Positions 1 to 10,511 of a stretch of DNA of 23,734 nucleotides are shown here, piece by piece. Where the stretch lies: contig CAUDNR010000653.1 of the NCBI GenBank assembly GCA_958430865.1, positions 1-23,734 on the forward strand, read 5' to 3'. The notes beneath the pieces are model-generated. The model ran no database searches and was not told the DNA's origin. It was given only the letters and a program-made list of their open reading frames with translations. The DNA comes from Entrophospora sp. SA101. Taxonomy: Eukaryota > Glomeromycota > Glomeromycetes > Entrophosporales > Entrophosporaceae. The stretch's first letter is position 1. The number at the start of each line of letters is the position of its first letter. The translations under genes were made by a program, and so were the position numbers.

Positions 1-2470
1 TATTTAATCTACCGTATTCTTACAATATTAAACCATCGATATTTGAAATCATTCTCATAATACCGTATTTTTTGTTTTTCAAGATCTAAAATCTTGTAAA
101 AGAGGCCGCCCATGAACATCATTGTCATTGATGCCAATTGGGATCTATTATCCTATTTTTCCCGCTTCCTTAGCGGTTATATGAGATCAAGGGACCATTA
201 TTATATAAATTGATTGCTTAATAGACAGCATGGGCAGCTCTTCATATAGGCCAAAAATCTCTCTCCTAATATTATTTGATAATCGGTGTCAGTTTTTTTT
301 TGTCTCTTTGCTTTATATCAAGAGGTCATTAGTATTTATTATTTTTTTTAAAATAATCTAAGCAATGCGATCTGATGAGCATGTCATTGAATGTGTTCTG
401 CAGTAATCGTGATGATTGAACGCGGAGCTTTCTTTCTGACAATCGTCAGGATGGTTTTCTGCAAGTGATCCTTAGCTCTGCTAACCTAAGTGTTAATTAA
501 AACCTATATAAGTTGACATGTCAACAATAAATCTAAAAATCTAAATCTAAATGCCCGTGCATGGTGATGATATGTCATGTCTCTTTGAATCCTTTTAAAA
601 GGTTTTTATTGTGACATGTAAATGAATTCTCTTGGCAATGTTGCTCACATCAATCAATTCACGATTGCAATGTATTTTCTTGTTTTTTTTTATGATTAAC
701 AGATTCCAAACAAAAACTATGATTGCGAGAAACCTTTTATCTATTAAAATAATAATATATGTCACTTATCAGATATGTAGTCAAATATTTTTATCATTGC
801 TTTTTTGTTGGAAGACAGTCGTGGTGAAGCATTACTATTATGGTCACCATTCTGAATATTTTTTAAAGACACAGAAACCTTTCTCATTGTACAGATTGTA
901 CAAAGGAACTTTGGACCTTGTATTTCAATAAGGCTTCCCTAGCCGATCAAGTAAATCGACCATCAAGATAGCTAATGACTTTGTATGTAAAGATTTCTAT
1001 TTTGTCGGTACTATTACTACTACTATTTCTTGGATCTTTGTTGCCTTAACCTATTTTAGTGATTCTTTCTCTGATGGCTTGTTATATATATATACCTATT
1101 ACTATGAAAAATGAACAGTAAAGAGAATGCGCGATTAGACCAGAATTCTATATTATTATAAAGAATCTATAAAAAAATAACATCCACGCATATGGATTCG
1201 CCATCGTTGTTATTTTCAATGTCATTATCTTAATGCAAACAGATGAGATTTTATTTGATTGCTAAAAAAGTATAACTATTTCATCCTTGTACCAAAGATT
1301 TAATTATATTTTTTTGTGATGCTAGTGTGACTAACTAAATTGCCATGAAGACTCTCTGTTACTTGGCCCAAAGCTTTCGCATCACTACCCAATGAGTTGT
1401 TCTATGCTTTCAATATTTTTTCCCGTGAATAGTTTAAAGTTTTTATATTTCTAATATTTGTACTTTAAGTTAAAATAAAGCAATGATAGGTTTATCTCAT
1501 TTGAATGTCGTTTCTGTGACCCTCACGAGAATCATCGCTAACTATCAATTGTGACTTTTTATGTGAGCGTAATTCATCCTATAATTAGGTCTTGATTTTA
1601 TCTTTATGATTGTTAACTTAATAGTCGCAGAAGGAGCATTTGTATCTTTCTTGGCTAGTATTTTTTTTTTTTAAGATATCTATTAAACTTTTTGATTATT
1701 TCAAGTATTGAATTTTACAATAGGGTGCAATGAATATCTTGATAATGGTGATCTTATATGAAGTCAGTTATTATGAATAAGTTCTTGCGAAGTTTATATA
1801 TAGCCATGAGTTAACCTTAAAAGGCTTCTCTATATTGATGTTTCTTGCAAGTTGTTTCTTTGTTTTGTCTTTTATGTATCTAGAGATTAAGGGAGACTGC
1901 TTGCTGCATACATTAACTATCTATCAAACCAACACTTGAGAGGTTTTGAAAAATCGCATATTAATATGACCCAATTTTATTGATGACCAAAAAAAAAACA
2001 AGAGATGAGATAAATCTGCACTGAACGATTATTGGACAATAATAATAATAATAATAATAATAATAATCAATCTATATATTCTTATCGATTCACATTTGAT
2101 TGGTTAAAAGTTGTCACCAAATATCACGTAAATTTTGATTGGCCTAAAAATCAAACACGCTCAGCTCACTTCAAAAAAAAAAAATTTTTCATATAACAAG
2201 TAATTATTTAATTTATGAATTACCAATTTAAAATTTATTTTCACAATGAACAATAGAGTTATTATTGATAATAATATTATTACCCATTAGTTGATATTGT
2301 TGATATTGATATTGATTTTTTTTTCTTGATGGTCATACCCACAAATCAATTATTGAATATGTAAGTTAACATGTAAAAGAATACTTCATTAAATGTTAAA
2401 ATAATGTTTCAATTGGTTGGATTTTATTTTACTAAAAAATTAAAATAATAAATAAATAAATAGGGAATTG
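1..2470. other. Gene-free AT-rich stretch
   Basis: I see no supportable gene. A 99-codon frame at 632-931 starts at a TTG, is composed of low-complexity Phe/Ile/Tyr-rich sequence and has no matching frame around it. The stretch holds scattered poly-T/poly-A runs, a perfect 14-bp palindrome at 512-525 (GTTGACATGTCAAC), a 12-bp palindrome at 592-603 (CCTTTTAAAAGG), and an (AAT)n tract near 2040. Confidence 0.5.
2038..2067. repeat. (AAT)10 microsatellite
   Basis: Ten uninterrupted AAT triplets are read directly. Similar AAT/ATT tracts recur in the window, for example near 7960-7980 and 23267-23284, and are part of its overall AT-rich character. Confidence 0.95.
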
Positions 2471-2472
2471 TT

Positions 2473-2626
2473 ATTCGCACCCCACGTGACTAAGTGTAGT
2501 AATGTGACCAATGAATGGCTTAGCCAAATAAATCACTTAGAAAATGGCTTGATCAAATAAATTGCTTAGCAAATAACTTGATGATTTTATTAGTTTATCT
2601 TTTGTCTTAGTCACTTGGGTGCGATA
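2473..2626. mobile_element. Small inverted-repeat element (MITE-like)
   Basis: The ends are imperfect inverted copies: ATTCGCACCCCACGTGACTA at 2473-2492 matches the complement of 2606-2626 (CTTAGTCACTTGGGTGCGATA) with few mismatches. The interior carries two direct copies of a block of about 37 bp (AATGGCTTAGCCAAATAAAT and AATGGCTTGATCAAATAAAT) starting near 2514 and 2554. No ORF is inside. The flanks are rich in AAAT/TATTTA, which makes a target-site duplication impossible to call. The family is unknown; a non-autonomous DNA element is an inference from the paired ends. Confidence 0.5.
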
Positions 2627-3182
2627 GAAATATTTATTTATTATCGTTAATTTAATTCATTTGTAAAAATAATTTCACACATAATAATAAATAAATAAAT
2701 TCTTTATTTCGCTTATAAAAACACTTTTGTAGTCGGAAATTAAACAGTAGGATTTAATTGTCCATTTGGTTATCAGAGTGGTAGAGAACTCTGAGGTTTT
2801 GTTTATTTGCTTTGGTATAAAATGAAAGTTTTGACGTTGGTTAATCAGTGTAGTGTTAACAATGGGTTGTATAGAAAATTTTCAGTTTCTTTGGTTTCAA
2901 GTGACATTTATCCTGTATTAGTATTATGATATTTCCAATAATCAATTCATAATTAATTTCGTCACCCATAATTAGTTTCGTCACCTGTAATAGTAATTAA
3001 TTTCATAATTCTGCTTTTAGAGAGGGAAAGTGGTAATAAATTACGATAATTGCAAATTACGAATTAGATAATTACCATCCCATGTATATTCACACTTGCA
3101 GACCATTATGTTGAATCACAAATGCCAGATCTAGAAAAAAAGCCCTTAAATCCAGAAACTTGATATATTCTGTTTATACATT
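2627..3182. other. AT-rich intergenic DNA
   Basis: No gene is seen. A short direct repeat (TAATTAATTTCGTCACCC then TAATTAGTTTCGTCACCT) lies at about 2950-2988. A short hairpin-forming stretch near 2775-2796 (TCAGAG ... CTCTGA) was considered as a tRNA relic and not accepted. Confidence 0.5.
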
Positions 3183-3315
3183 CAGACCTTGTTATAACGA
3201 ATTTCGAACTAGTACAGTTTAGAGAGTATCCGCAGAAATATTGTATTTTGATTGGATATTCCTGAGGATACTTTTTAAATTTGTACTAGTTCAAAATTCG
3301 TTATAACAAGGTTTG
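3183..3315. mobile_element. Palindromic pogo/Tigger-like MITE
   Basis: Almost the whole 133 bp folds back on itself. The left arm starts CAGACCTTGTTATAACGAAT (3183-3202). The right arm ends with the complement of CAAACCTTGTTATAACGAAT (3296-3315). The similarity continues inward for about 60 bp, through GAACTAGTAC and GAGTATCCGCAGAAATA versus AAGTATCCTCAGGAATA. The termini resemble the CAGTC-AACCT-GTTATAACGAA type of pogo/Tigger DNA transposons as I remember that family. It has no coding capacity, so any mobility would have been driven by a transposase elsewhere. Confidence 0.6.
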
Positions 3316-3411
3316 GCTTTATGTTCACAAACCAATTATTCTAGCCGGGGTTGTTATACTAACAAGACAACGGCCTAAATGATTGTCTCTATAACTGCTT
3401 GAAAAGAGCCT

Positions 3412-3981
3412 ATGGAACAAAATGGAAACTCCCACAAGGCCAGAATTATTAAAGCAAGATTATGCCTTCAAAGGGACGATCTGGTTCTGGTAAACCTTAT
3501 AGAAGTAGAAATGGTGAGTTCTATAGCTATTGATGTTGGTGGGGATCATTATTACAAATATATTAGAAATTCCAAACAAAAAATAGGCATTATTCACTTG
3601 CAAAAAATCCAAATTGACAAAAGTCAAGTGATATTCAAAACCAGTTGATCCAATAGCATAACAGTGGAATTATAAAATGGCGAATTATACTGGACCAGTT
3701 ACATTGCTGAGTTTAAAAGGCAGATTTATAATTCTCCCAAGTATTGCTATATCTCGGTAAGGATAAAACTTTTGAAACTCTTATAGAATCATATAATAGA
3801 TTAAGTGAGGAGAAAATTTGACATTTCAATGGACATGCAGATGTGTGGTGGTAACGAAAAAATCATTGCTTTATGGTTATTTGAGCAATGCAGGCTTGGC
3901 ATTTCTTTAGATCCTCAAGAGGCTAAATGGATTTCAAACACAATGAGAGGTGGTTTGATTTGGGCAATAGGACTTTATTAG
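3412..3981 (+). pseudogene. Decayed fragment, possibly type-B DNA polymerase of a mobile element
   Basis: Three short open pieces in different frames look coding but do not join. The first is at 3412-3648 (78 codons, beginning MEQNGNSHKARIIKARLCLQ). The second is at about 3753-3819, containing GKDKTFETLIESYN. The third is at 3835-3981 (48 codons, ending in EAKWISNTMRGGLIWA plus a few residues). The RGG-L-WA pattern resembles the segment just before the catalytic SLYPS motif in protein-primed type-B DNA polymerases of linear plasmids and Polinton-like elements. The catalytic motifs themselves are absent. Frameshifts and stops show the fragment is dead. The family assignment rests on memory of one short motif, so it is weak; the reading as an eroded coding fragment is stronger. 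Confidence 0.3.
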
Positions 3982-4806
3982 CATGTTCATTTCTTTTAAA
4001 CATTTTTTGATTCAAGAGATTTAATCTTCAATGATATATGCAATTAAAAATTAAAATATGATATATCCAAACTCTACATCAGGAAATTTTCCCTGCTGTA
4101 ATATTATGTCCATAAATTTTAATATTTGATACCTGAGCACTAATTCCAATAATGTTCCTTTGCTTAATAATTAATTAATACTACATTAATATTGTTTGAC
4201 TGAAAAATAATAATTACTATTTTTACTTATTTTTATTAATATTATTAATATTGCACAAATGTAGATAGTACTAGGGTTGATAAAGTTGACTAACTCACCA
4301 AAATACATGGTATTAGTTGACAATATTGACAGTTACTTTTCTTGTGTAAAAGGAATAATAACAAGTTTCAGTTTGAGAAATAATCAAATCATACTCAAAA
4401 CTATTCACAATAAATAAGTCATTATTATTATTTAATATTGAACCTTTTTTTGTTGCAAATCAATAGATAAATTTTAATAGATACTTATAATTATCATATC
4501 AATAAAATCCCTTGATTCAAGAACTGTTCCTTTTTCCAAAATTTCATGTCCTACCAATGTACAGTATTTTTTAAAGAAAAATCTACCTTGTATAATACTA
4601 GATGCATTAAAAATTTTCATGCATTTTTACCTAATGACCTCCCCAATGAATGTGCAACTATGGCAACTATATTATTTATATTATTATTCATTTTAACATT
4701 ATTATAAAAAAATTTAAAATATTAAAAAATAATTTTTTGATTCAAAATTTTTTTTTAATTCTTATAAATTGTTATCAACCAATAATAAAAGTTACTTTTA
4801 AACCTT
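3982..4806. other. AT-rich DNA downstream of the PPR gene
   Basis: No gene is seen. The part nearest 4806 must include the 3' UTR and polyadenylation region of the minus-strand PPR gene. The 60-codon plus-strand frame at 4650-4832 is Ile/Phe/Asn-rich low complexity and runs into the PPR gene, so it is not called. Confidence 0.5.
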
Positions 4807-7800
4807 TCATTGAACATTTTGATTTTTCCTAGTGATTGAAAATTTATTATAATCCCATTCATCCGACAAATTATCAGATATTATTTGATGTGCTTTTTCA
4901 TCTTTTCCAAACTTAAAAAGAATTTGTGCAAAATGTTTATAATTGTCTGAATCAAATCTGAATCCATTTTTTTCAAGTTGATTCCACTCATTTTCTATAG
5001 TTTCGAATTCATTTGCTGATGAAAGTGCTTTCATCATAATTGAAAGTGCAAAATTGGGTGGTGGTTCTGGGGCAGGCAATAAATATGCTGATAATTCAAG
5101 TGAATCAAATAACATAAGGTCTGGATTTATATTTTTTGACTTGAAAGTCTCTGATAATGGTATTAAACTATTACGTATTGAGCAATATTTTTCATATAAA
5201 ACTTCCCACATTTTAAATACAGCTTGATGATTACCTCCTCTATAATAAGCATCCATCAGGACAGTAAATGAGTATGAATTATAAGGTATACCAAGAGTTA
5301 CCATTTTGTCAAATATTTCTTTTGCAACATGAAATTGACCTTGTTTGGCATAAGCATTCATAAGAGGTGTAAATAAATGTGGAGGAAGATCAATCTCACC
5401 CATCATTAATTTATAATTTGTAGAATCAGTAATTTTCTTATTTTCAAATTCAACAATTAATTCATCCAGTATCTTGTAAGCAAATTGAATCTCTCCAGCT
5501 CGTGTATAACCTTCTATCAAAACAGCAAATGTTACATATGTTGGGTTAATATTTCTGCTGATCATATCTTCATAAATTTTTTTTGCCTTTTCAAATTCAC
5601 TGATTTTCATATAACCATGTATAAGTACTGTGTAAACATGAGCATCCGGCTTTATTTCAGAATTATTTAACATATGATCTATCATTGCAATAGCCTTATC
5701 TATTTCACCTTTGATACAAAAACCATAGGCCGCACAAGAATAAGTGTAATGGTCTGCAATTATTGAAGCACTCAACATATATTCAAAAATTTCTTGTACA
5801 CGTATCATATTTCCTTCCTTGGCATGACCCATAATTAACATATTATAGGTTGCAGTTTGTGGTTCAATCCCATTGTTTTTCATTTGGTTGATAATTTCTT
5901 CTGCTTCCTGTAATCTTGAGGTTCTTGCATATACATTCAAAAGAGAAGAGTATGTATATAAGTCAGGGGTTAAATTAAATTCACACATTTCATTAAACAA
6001 AATACAAGCTCCAATCAAATCATTCTTTTTTGCAAAAAGTGATATCAAACCATTATATGTTCGTACATCTGGTTTTATTCCTTCGTCCAACATTTTTTGA
6101 TATATTTCAACTGATTTATGCAATTTGTTTGCACGTCCATATCCATGTATCATATTGTCATAAGTTACTGTGTTTGGATCTACTCCATCTTTAATCATAT
6201 GATTAAAAGTCATCTCCATCATTTTTATATTTTTAATATTTGAAAATAAATCAAGTATTGATGAATATGTATATTTATCTGGTTTTATTCCCATTTTCTT
6301 CATCATTGAAGTCATTTGTGAAATTTTGTCAACTTTATTTATTTTTGCATACACATGAAAAATTTCTCTGAATGTGTTAAGGTTTGGATCAGCTTTCATT
6401 TCCAACATATCTTCAATCACCTCAAGTGCTTTAACATAATTTTCTGTTTGATGATAATATCTTATCATAGAGGTGTATGAAGCAGTATCAAGTTTATAAT
6501 TTTGCATTGCCATTTCTTTAAGTAAACCATCTGAAACATCAAACATTTTTTCTGAGGTGTAATTTTCTATTAAATTGGTATATATAATAGGATCGCATTT
6601 CATTTTTAATGATTTCAGCTTGTTTAAGATCTTAGTTGCTTCATCAAATTTCTTTTTATCTGAAAGTATAATCACCACTTCCTTTATTAATCCTGCATCT
6701 AGTTTTTCTTTATCCATTAATTCATTAAACCATGACAATGTTTCACTTTCATCATGGTCAAGATTCCTTTTGAAAACAATTTTCACTATAGATTTTGTAT
6801 CACCATTAGGTTTAATATTCTTATCTTGCATTAAAGTATATAATTTCGTAACTTCTTGAAGATTTCCAAGATTTTTAATCTTTTGATTTTCGTTGTTTAA
6901 GATATACCTCGGACTTCCAAACCCAAGCATCATTGTATTAATTATCTTACAATACTCCAACGAATTTTTTCCCACATGTTCATCATCAAGTGAGGTTAAA
7001 ATAAATTCATCAAAAAGTTCTTTAGCCTTTTTCAAATTTCCATTTTCAAAAAAAGCTTTTATCAAATAATTGAAAAGAATTAAAGTGACTTTTTGATTCC
7101 TGGTTTCTTTCAAATTATTGTAAATCATTAAAAATTTATCAAGTCTTCCTTTTGCATCATTGTCCAAATTTTTGATTGCTCTCAATAACCTATTTAAATA
7201 TTTAGTATCAATATGTACTAAGTTTCCTTCTTTGACCAATTCTTTATAAACATCCCATACTTGGTCATCATTCTCATTAGACTGCAAAGCTTTTCGTAAT
7301 TTCGTTGAGAAAAGAATTTTTCCCTGTTCTAAATCACCCTCATTATCCATGTTATTATTATCATCAACATCAATGTTGTTATTATTATTATTTTCAATAT
7401 CAATATTATCATCAATAATGTTATTGTTAGCTATGCTAGTGTTGTTGTTACTATTATCATCACTTATTCCATCAATTATATTATTCTCATTATTACCATT
7501 AAAATCTTTATCAATGTTTTCTTCCGTTATTGATGATGAATTTTCAGAGCTTGTTGCAAAATTTCGAATAGATTTTTTATTGGATTTAATTAAATATTTT
7601 ATAGAAAATTCAATATCAAACTTTGTATAATAATAATAATAATTACAATAACAATTTATCAGAAATTGTTTATTGAATAAAGTTCTTTGTCGTATGTTAA
7701 AACTTTTCCTGAAAGGTTGAGTAGTAATTTTTCTTGCACAAATAAAAGGTGTATAAAATAAACAGATCATTGAATTTCTATTAAAATTTTGACAATTAAT

Positions 7801-7950
7801 TTTTAAACTAGATAACATGGTTTTTTTATTTATATTATTTATTTTCTTTTTTTCAAAAAGAAAATTATTATTATTATGATTAGATTTTAGTACCCTGGAA
7901 ACTTTTTTCATGAATATCATTACCAAAAAATACAAATAAAAAAACAGCAA
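4807..7950 (-). CDS. Mitochondrial pentatricopeptide repeat (PPR) protein
   Basis: This is an intronless frame of up to 1047 codons. From about residue 287 to about residue 900 it is a run of roughly 15-17 PPR units of about 35 residues. Clear units include TVTYDNMIHGYGRANKLHKS, VRTYNGLISLFAKKNDLIGA and YVTFAVLIEGYTRAGEIQFA, and many end in the typical IKPD or KPN. PPR proteins bind organellar RNA and act in its processing, stability or translation, so this one most likely works in mitochondria. The N-terminus is basic and Asn/Tyr-rich, and KKSIRNFATSS (residues 125-135) looks like a presequence cleavage region. Residues 150-204 are an Asn/Asp-rich low-complexity insert. The start is uncertain: the first ATG at 7950 gives an odd MLFFYLYFLVMIFMKK leader, while the ATG at 7818 (MLSSLKINCQ) gives a more ordinary import signal. 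The gene lies just downstream of UBC9 on the same strand. The exact RNA target and orthologue cannot be told. Confidence 0.9.
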   Translation of the reverse strand: MLFFYLYFLVMIFMKKVSRVLKSNHNNNNFLFEKKKINNINKKTMLSSLKINCQNFNRNSMICLFYTPFICARKITTQPFRKSFNIRQRTLFNKQFLINCYCNYYYYYTKFDIEFSIKYLIKSNKKSIRNFATSSENSSSITEENIDKDFNGNNENNIIDGISDDNSNNNTSIANNNIIDDNIDIENNNNNNIDVDDNNNMDNEGDLEQGKILFSTKLRKALQSNENDDQVWDVYKELVKEGNLVHIDTKYLNRLLRAIKNLDNDAKGRLDKFLMIYNNLKETRNQKVTLILFNYLIKAFFENGNLKKAKELFDEFILTSLDDEHVGKNSLEYCKIINTMMLGFGSPRYILNNENQKIKNLGNLQEVTKLYTLMQDKNIKPNGDTKSIVKIVFKRNLDHDESETLSWFNELMDKEKLDAGLIKEVVIILSDKKKFDEATKILNKLKSLKMKCDPIIYTNLIENYTSEKMFDVSDGLLKEMAMQNYKLDTASYTSMIRYYHQTENYVKALEVIEDMLEMKADPNLNTFREIFHVYAKINKVDKISQMTSMMKKMGIKPDKYTYSSILDLFSNIKNIKMMEMTFNHMIKDGVDPNTVTYDNMIHGYGRANKLHKSVEIYQKMLDEGIKPDVRTYNGLISLFAKKNDLIGACILFNEMCEFNLTPDLYTYSSLLNVYARTSRLQEAEEIINQMKNNGIEPQTATYNMLIMGHAKEGNMIRVQEIFEYMLSASIIADHYTYSCAAYGFCIKGEIDKAIAMIDHMLNNSEIKPDAHVYTVLIHGYMKISEFEKAKKIYEDMISRNINPTYVTFAVLIEGYTRAGEIQFAYKILDELIVEFENKKITDSTNYKLMMGEIDLPPHLFTPLMNAYAKQGQFHVAKEIFDKMVTLGIPYNSYSFTVLMDAYYRGGNHQAVFKMWEVLYEKYCSIRNSLIPLSETFKSKNINPDLMLFDSLELSAYLLPAPEPPPNFALSIMMKALSSANEFETIENEWNQLEKNGFRFDSDNYKHFAQILFKFGKDEKAHQIISDNLSDEWDYNKFSITRKNQNVQ

Positions 7951-8002
7951 TTTTTTTTAATTATTATTATTATTATTATTTAACATTACAGTTTTTTTTT
8001 TT

Positions 8003-9029
8003 TTAATCATTTTTTTCAGAATTATCTTCAGCTTGTTTTCTTATTCGTTTTTCATACTCGCGACGATTTTTCCTATTGAATAAAAATTATAAATATATTT
8101 ATCATCAAAAAGGAAATCTGGCATGGATTGTCATAGAAATAAGTTTTTAAAAAAACTACTTGTATAAAACATAAGCTTCATTATGTGCAGGACTTTTGGG
8201 ATTTGGTTCATCTAAAAGATTTTGGATTCCTAACAAGATCTAAACAATGGAGAAAATTTTCGAGCCATTATTAATGATTAATTGTAATAAAAATAAATAA
8301 ATGGATGTTATTTTTTTTACCTGTTTAATGTTAATACCAGGTTTCCATCCTTCATTTGGATTTATAATTGAAAGACAAACCACCCCAGATGGATAAACAT
8401 TAGGATGAAAAAGTGCAGGTTCAAATCTACCTATATATAAATAATAAACACAGTATATAAATATATATTGAGGAATTTAATTATCATAAATTTATATTTT
8501 AAATGACTGTTTTTTTTTCTAATAATTGTCCATTGTTATAACCTACATGTAGGTGGTTTTGAAGGATAGTCTTATAATAATAATAATAAGAAGAAAAAAT
8601 CAATTAACATCAAAAAATGTTGTTTTCTTAAAAAAAAAAAGTTATGGTTTTGAATGGTTTATTTTTTTTACCTTCTGGAAAAATCAAGACCATTTTGTAA
8701 AGACCATTTTCCCATAGCGTCTAAGAAGAAAAACAAATTTATTTATTTCAAAGATGAATATATATGTGTGTGTGTGTGTTATTTGAATCGAAATAAACTT
8801 ACGCCTTTTTTTCCTGGAATTCCCACTTTCCATGTCATCATATCTAATCCACTTTCTTTCTTAACTGGCATTGCATAAAAGCCCTTTTAAACAAAATATA
8901 TGTTATATATATAAATTACATCATAAACGCGGTTATTTTCTAATGATATAAAAGCTCACATACATATGGATGGTCTCTCCTCCATTGTTTACGCTCTTCT
9001 GTAAGACGTGACAAACAAATTCCTGACAT
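8003..9029 (-). CDS. UBC9: SUMO-conjugating enzyme E2 (UBC9)
   Basis: Seven exons: 9029-8964, 8883-8803, 8720-8672, 8570-8543, 8426-8321, 8239-8160 and 8072-8003. All six introns (80-116 nt) are GT-AG and all phases agree. They give 159 residues, close to the 157-158 usual for UBC9. The protein starts [20 protein letters not shown]. It carries the HPN motif at 82-84, the catalytic Cys at 92 in SGVVCLS, and the C-terminal [12 protein letters not shown] helix. UBC9 takes SUMO from the Uba2/Aos1 E1 and passes it to lysines in psi-K-x-E sites, mainly in the nucleus. Exon 4 is a 28-nt microexon encoding DYPSKPPTC; without it the conserved loop is lost and the frame breaks. That loop reads PPTC where most relatives have PPKC. 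Intron 2 carries a (TG)n tract. The stop lies 52 nt before the first ATG of the PPR gene. Confidence 0.96.
8761..8780. repeat. (TG)n microsatellite in UBC9 intron 2
   Basis: TATATGTGTGTGTGTGTGTT is read directly; it lies wholly inside intron 2 (8802-8721 on the minus strand), near its middle. Confidence 0.9.
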
Positions 9030-9612
9030 TTTTGGGAGTTTATTTAATAAAAGTGCAAGTAATAAAGAAGTAAAGTCAACTATTGATAATTATTTACGCG
9101 CGGAGTGCAAATCTTGATTTCAAAAAACATTCTACGTGTAACTTCATTATCACATAAAAACCCCTCCCCAGGAGAAATGACCTCATTCGTGGCATTCTAT
9201 TAATTCAGAAAAGTTTTCTTACCAACAGAATTTTTAATTGAGATATTTAAATAAATCGAAAACGATTGTAAATATTCTATTCTTGCATCCTAGTTCAGTA
9301 TTCCAACTTTACGGAGAGATCCATTCTATTCTTTTAACATTACTAATATATTAATAAATTAAGGTCTCGGCTATTGGAAAACCACCATTATACAATTCAC
9401 AACTGGACTAGATTTTATGTGTAATTGGTGTAATGTACCAACAAAGATTTTTTAAACAATATAACATAAATATAACATTATTTATCACCAAATATTTTAA
9501 AAAATGAAAATTCTAGAACATTTTGTTCAATGCCACACACATCTTGCCATCAATTATAGATAAAACACATCCCGGGGCTATATTCCTTGGTAGGTAATAT
9601 TAACACAAGCCA
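9030..9612. other. Upstream region of UBC9
   Basis: This stretch should contain the UBC9 promoter and 5' UTR. I see no sharp core promoter element and no coding sequence. It includes short poly-A runs only. Confidence 0.4.
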
Positions 9613-10122
9613 CTAATAGGATTGGACGGTGTTGTTTTCATCCGACCTAACTGCACCTTTATCATCTCCTATCAATAATTGACCATTCATTACCTCCTCG
9701 TAATTTGTTAAATAGACAATTGCTGACAATAACGAAGGCATCAATGGTGTTTTTTTAGGTTTGTAAAGAATGAAAATTTTATCATGGAAAGAAGTATTGT
9801 TTTTCTTTATATTAATTAAAAAAAAAATGAAAAATAAATTTTGTTGGTTTTTCAATCATTTATATATCAATTAGTTAAAGTAATTTTATCATGGAAGTAA
9901 ATAAGATGAAATTTTTATTTGTTAAAAAATATTCAGTCAAACATTACCAACAGAAAAGAATGAAGCTTTCCTGCCATGATTCATAATGGCTTTCATCAAT
10001 TCTGTCATTAATATTAATTTTATCGTTGTTGTGATATTAGCTGGTAAAGTAATCATGATGCTTAGCTGATAATTGGCACAAAAAAAATTTCCAATGAAAT
10101 CAAAAAGAAACAATAAAAACAA
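9613..10122 (-). pseudogene. Possible exons of an unrecognised or decayed gene
   Basis: Two minus-strand frames look more coding than their surroundings. One, at about 10122-9940, contains NYQLSIMITLPANITTTIKL and MKAIMNHGRKASFF. The other, at about 9830-9613, contains LYKPKKTPLMPSLLSAIVYL, TNYEEVMNGQLLIGDD and a stop at 9613. A donor-like GGTAATG follows the first piece at about 9950, and AG dinucleotides precede the second, so they could be spliced. No convincing 5' exon was found and no family is recognised. The gene may be real but incomplete in my model, or a relic. Confidence 0.25.
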
Positions 10123-10511
10123 CAGCTTTTCATAAATGAAAAAACTGAACAGGAGTAGAATTTGAATTTGAATATAGATTGCAAATACTACGTATTAACA
10201 AGTTTTGACTTGAAAAACTATTAGTATTCCTTCATTCAAAAACAAAATAATTGTTGACAACACAACACTATTTAGAATGCGATTTTTTTTATGTCAATCA
10301 TATGTAATAATTCCACATTGAATCAATTTCTTAATAAATACTCTGTTCTTAGGACAATTCTTGTTATCTAATAAAAAATTTATGGATGTTGACGTTCATG
10401 TTTTATTTCGATTAACATATATGCATAATACATAAATTTGAGTTCAATTTTATTTGTAATAGCAAAAATCTTACTGTAACAACCTCATATTTCTAACTAC
10501 ATGTTAAAAGA
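10123..10511. other. AT-rich intergenic DNA
   Basis: Nothing is seen here beyond the likely 3' UTR of the two-exon gene that ends at 10512. Confidence 0.45.

Noticed and set aside
632..931. 99-codon plus-strand frame
   Set aside because: It starts at TTG, is rich in low-complexity Phe/Ile/Tyr/Lys, and shows no motif, intron context or continuation.
2770..2830. tRNA-like stretch with GTGGTAGAG and a TCAGAG/CTCTGA stem
   Set aside because: No acceptor stem, no T arm with TTCGA and no plausible anticodon loop; only a short hairpin.
7349..7990. Repeated ATT/AAT triplets as a possible CRISPR-like or centromeric array
   Set aside because: They are microsatellite DNA coding for the Asn-rich stretch of the PPR protein and a short intergenic tract; no spacers and no regular array.
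8654..8878. 74-codon plus-strand frame across UBC9 introns 2-3
   Set aside because: It is antisense to UBC9 exons 2 and 3 and is explained by them.
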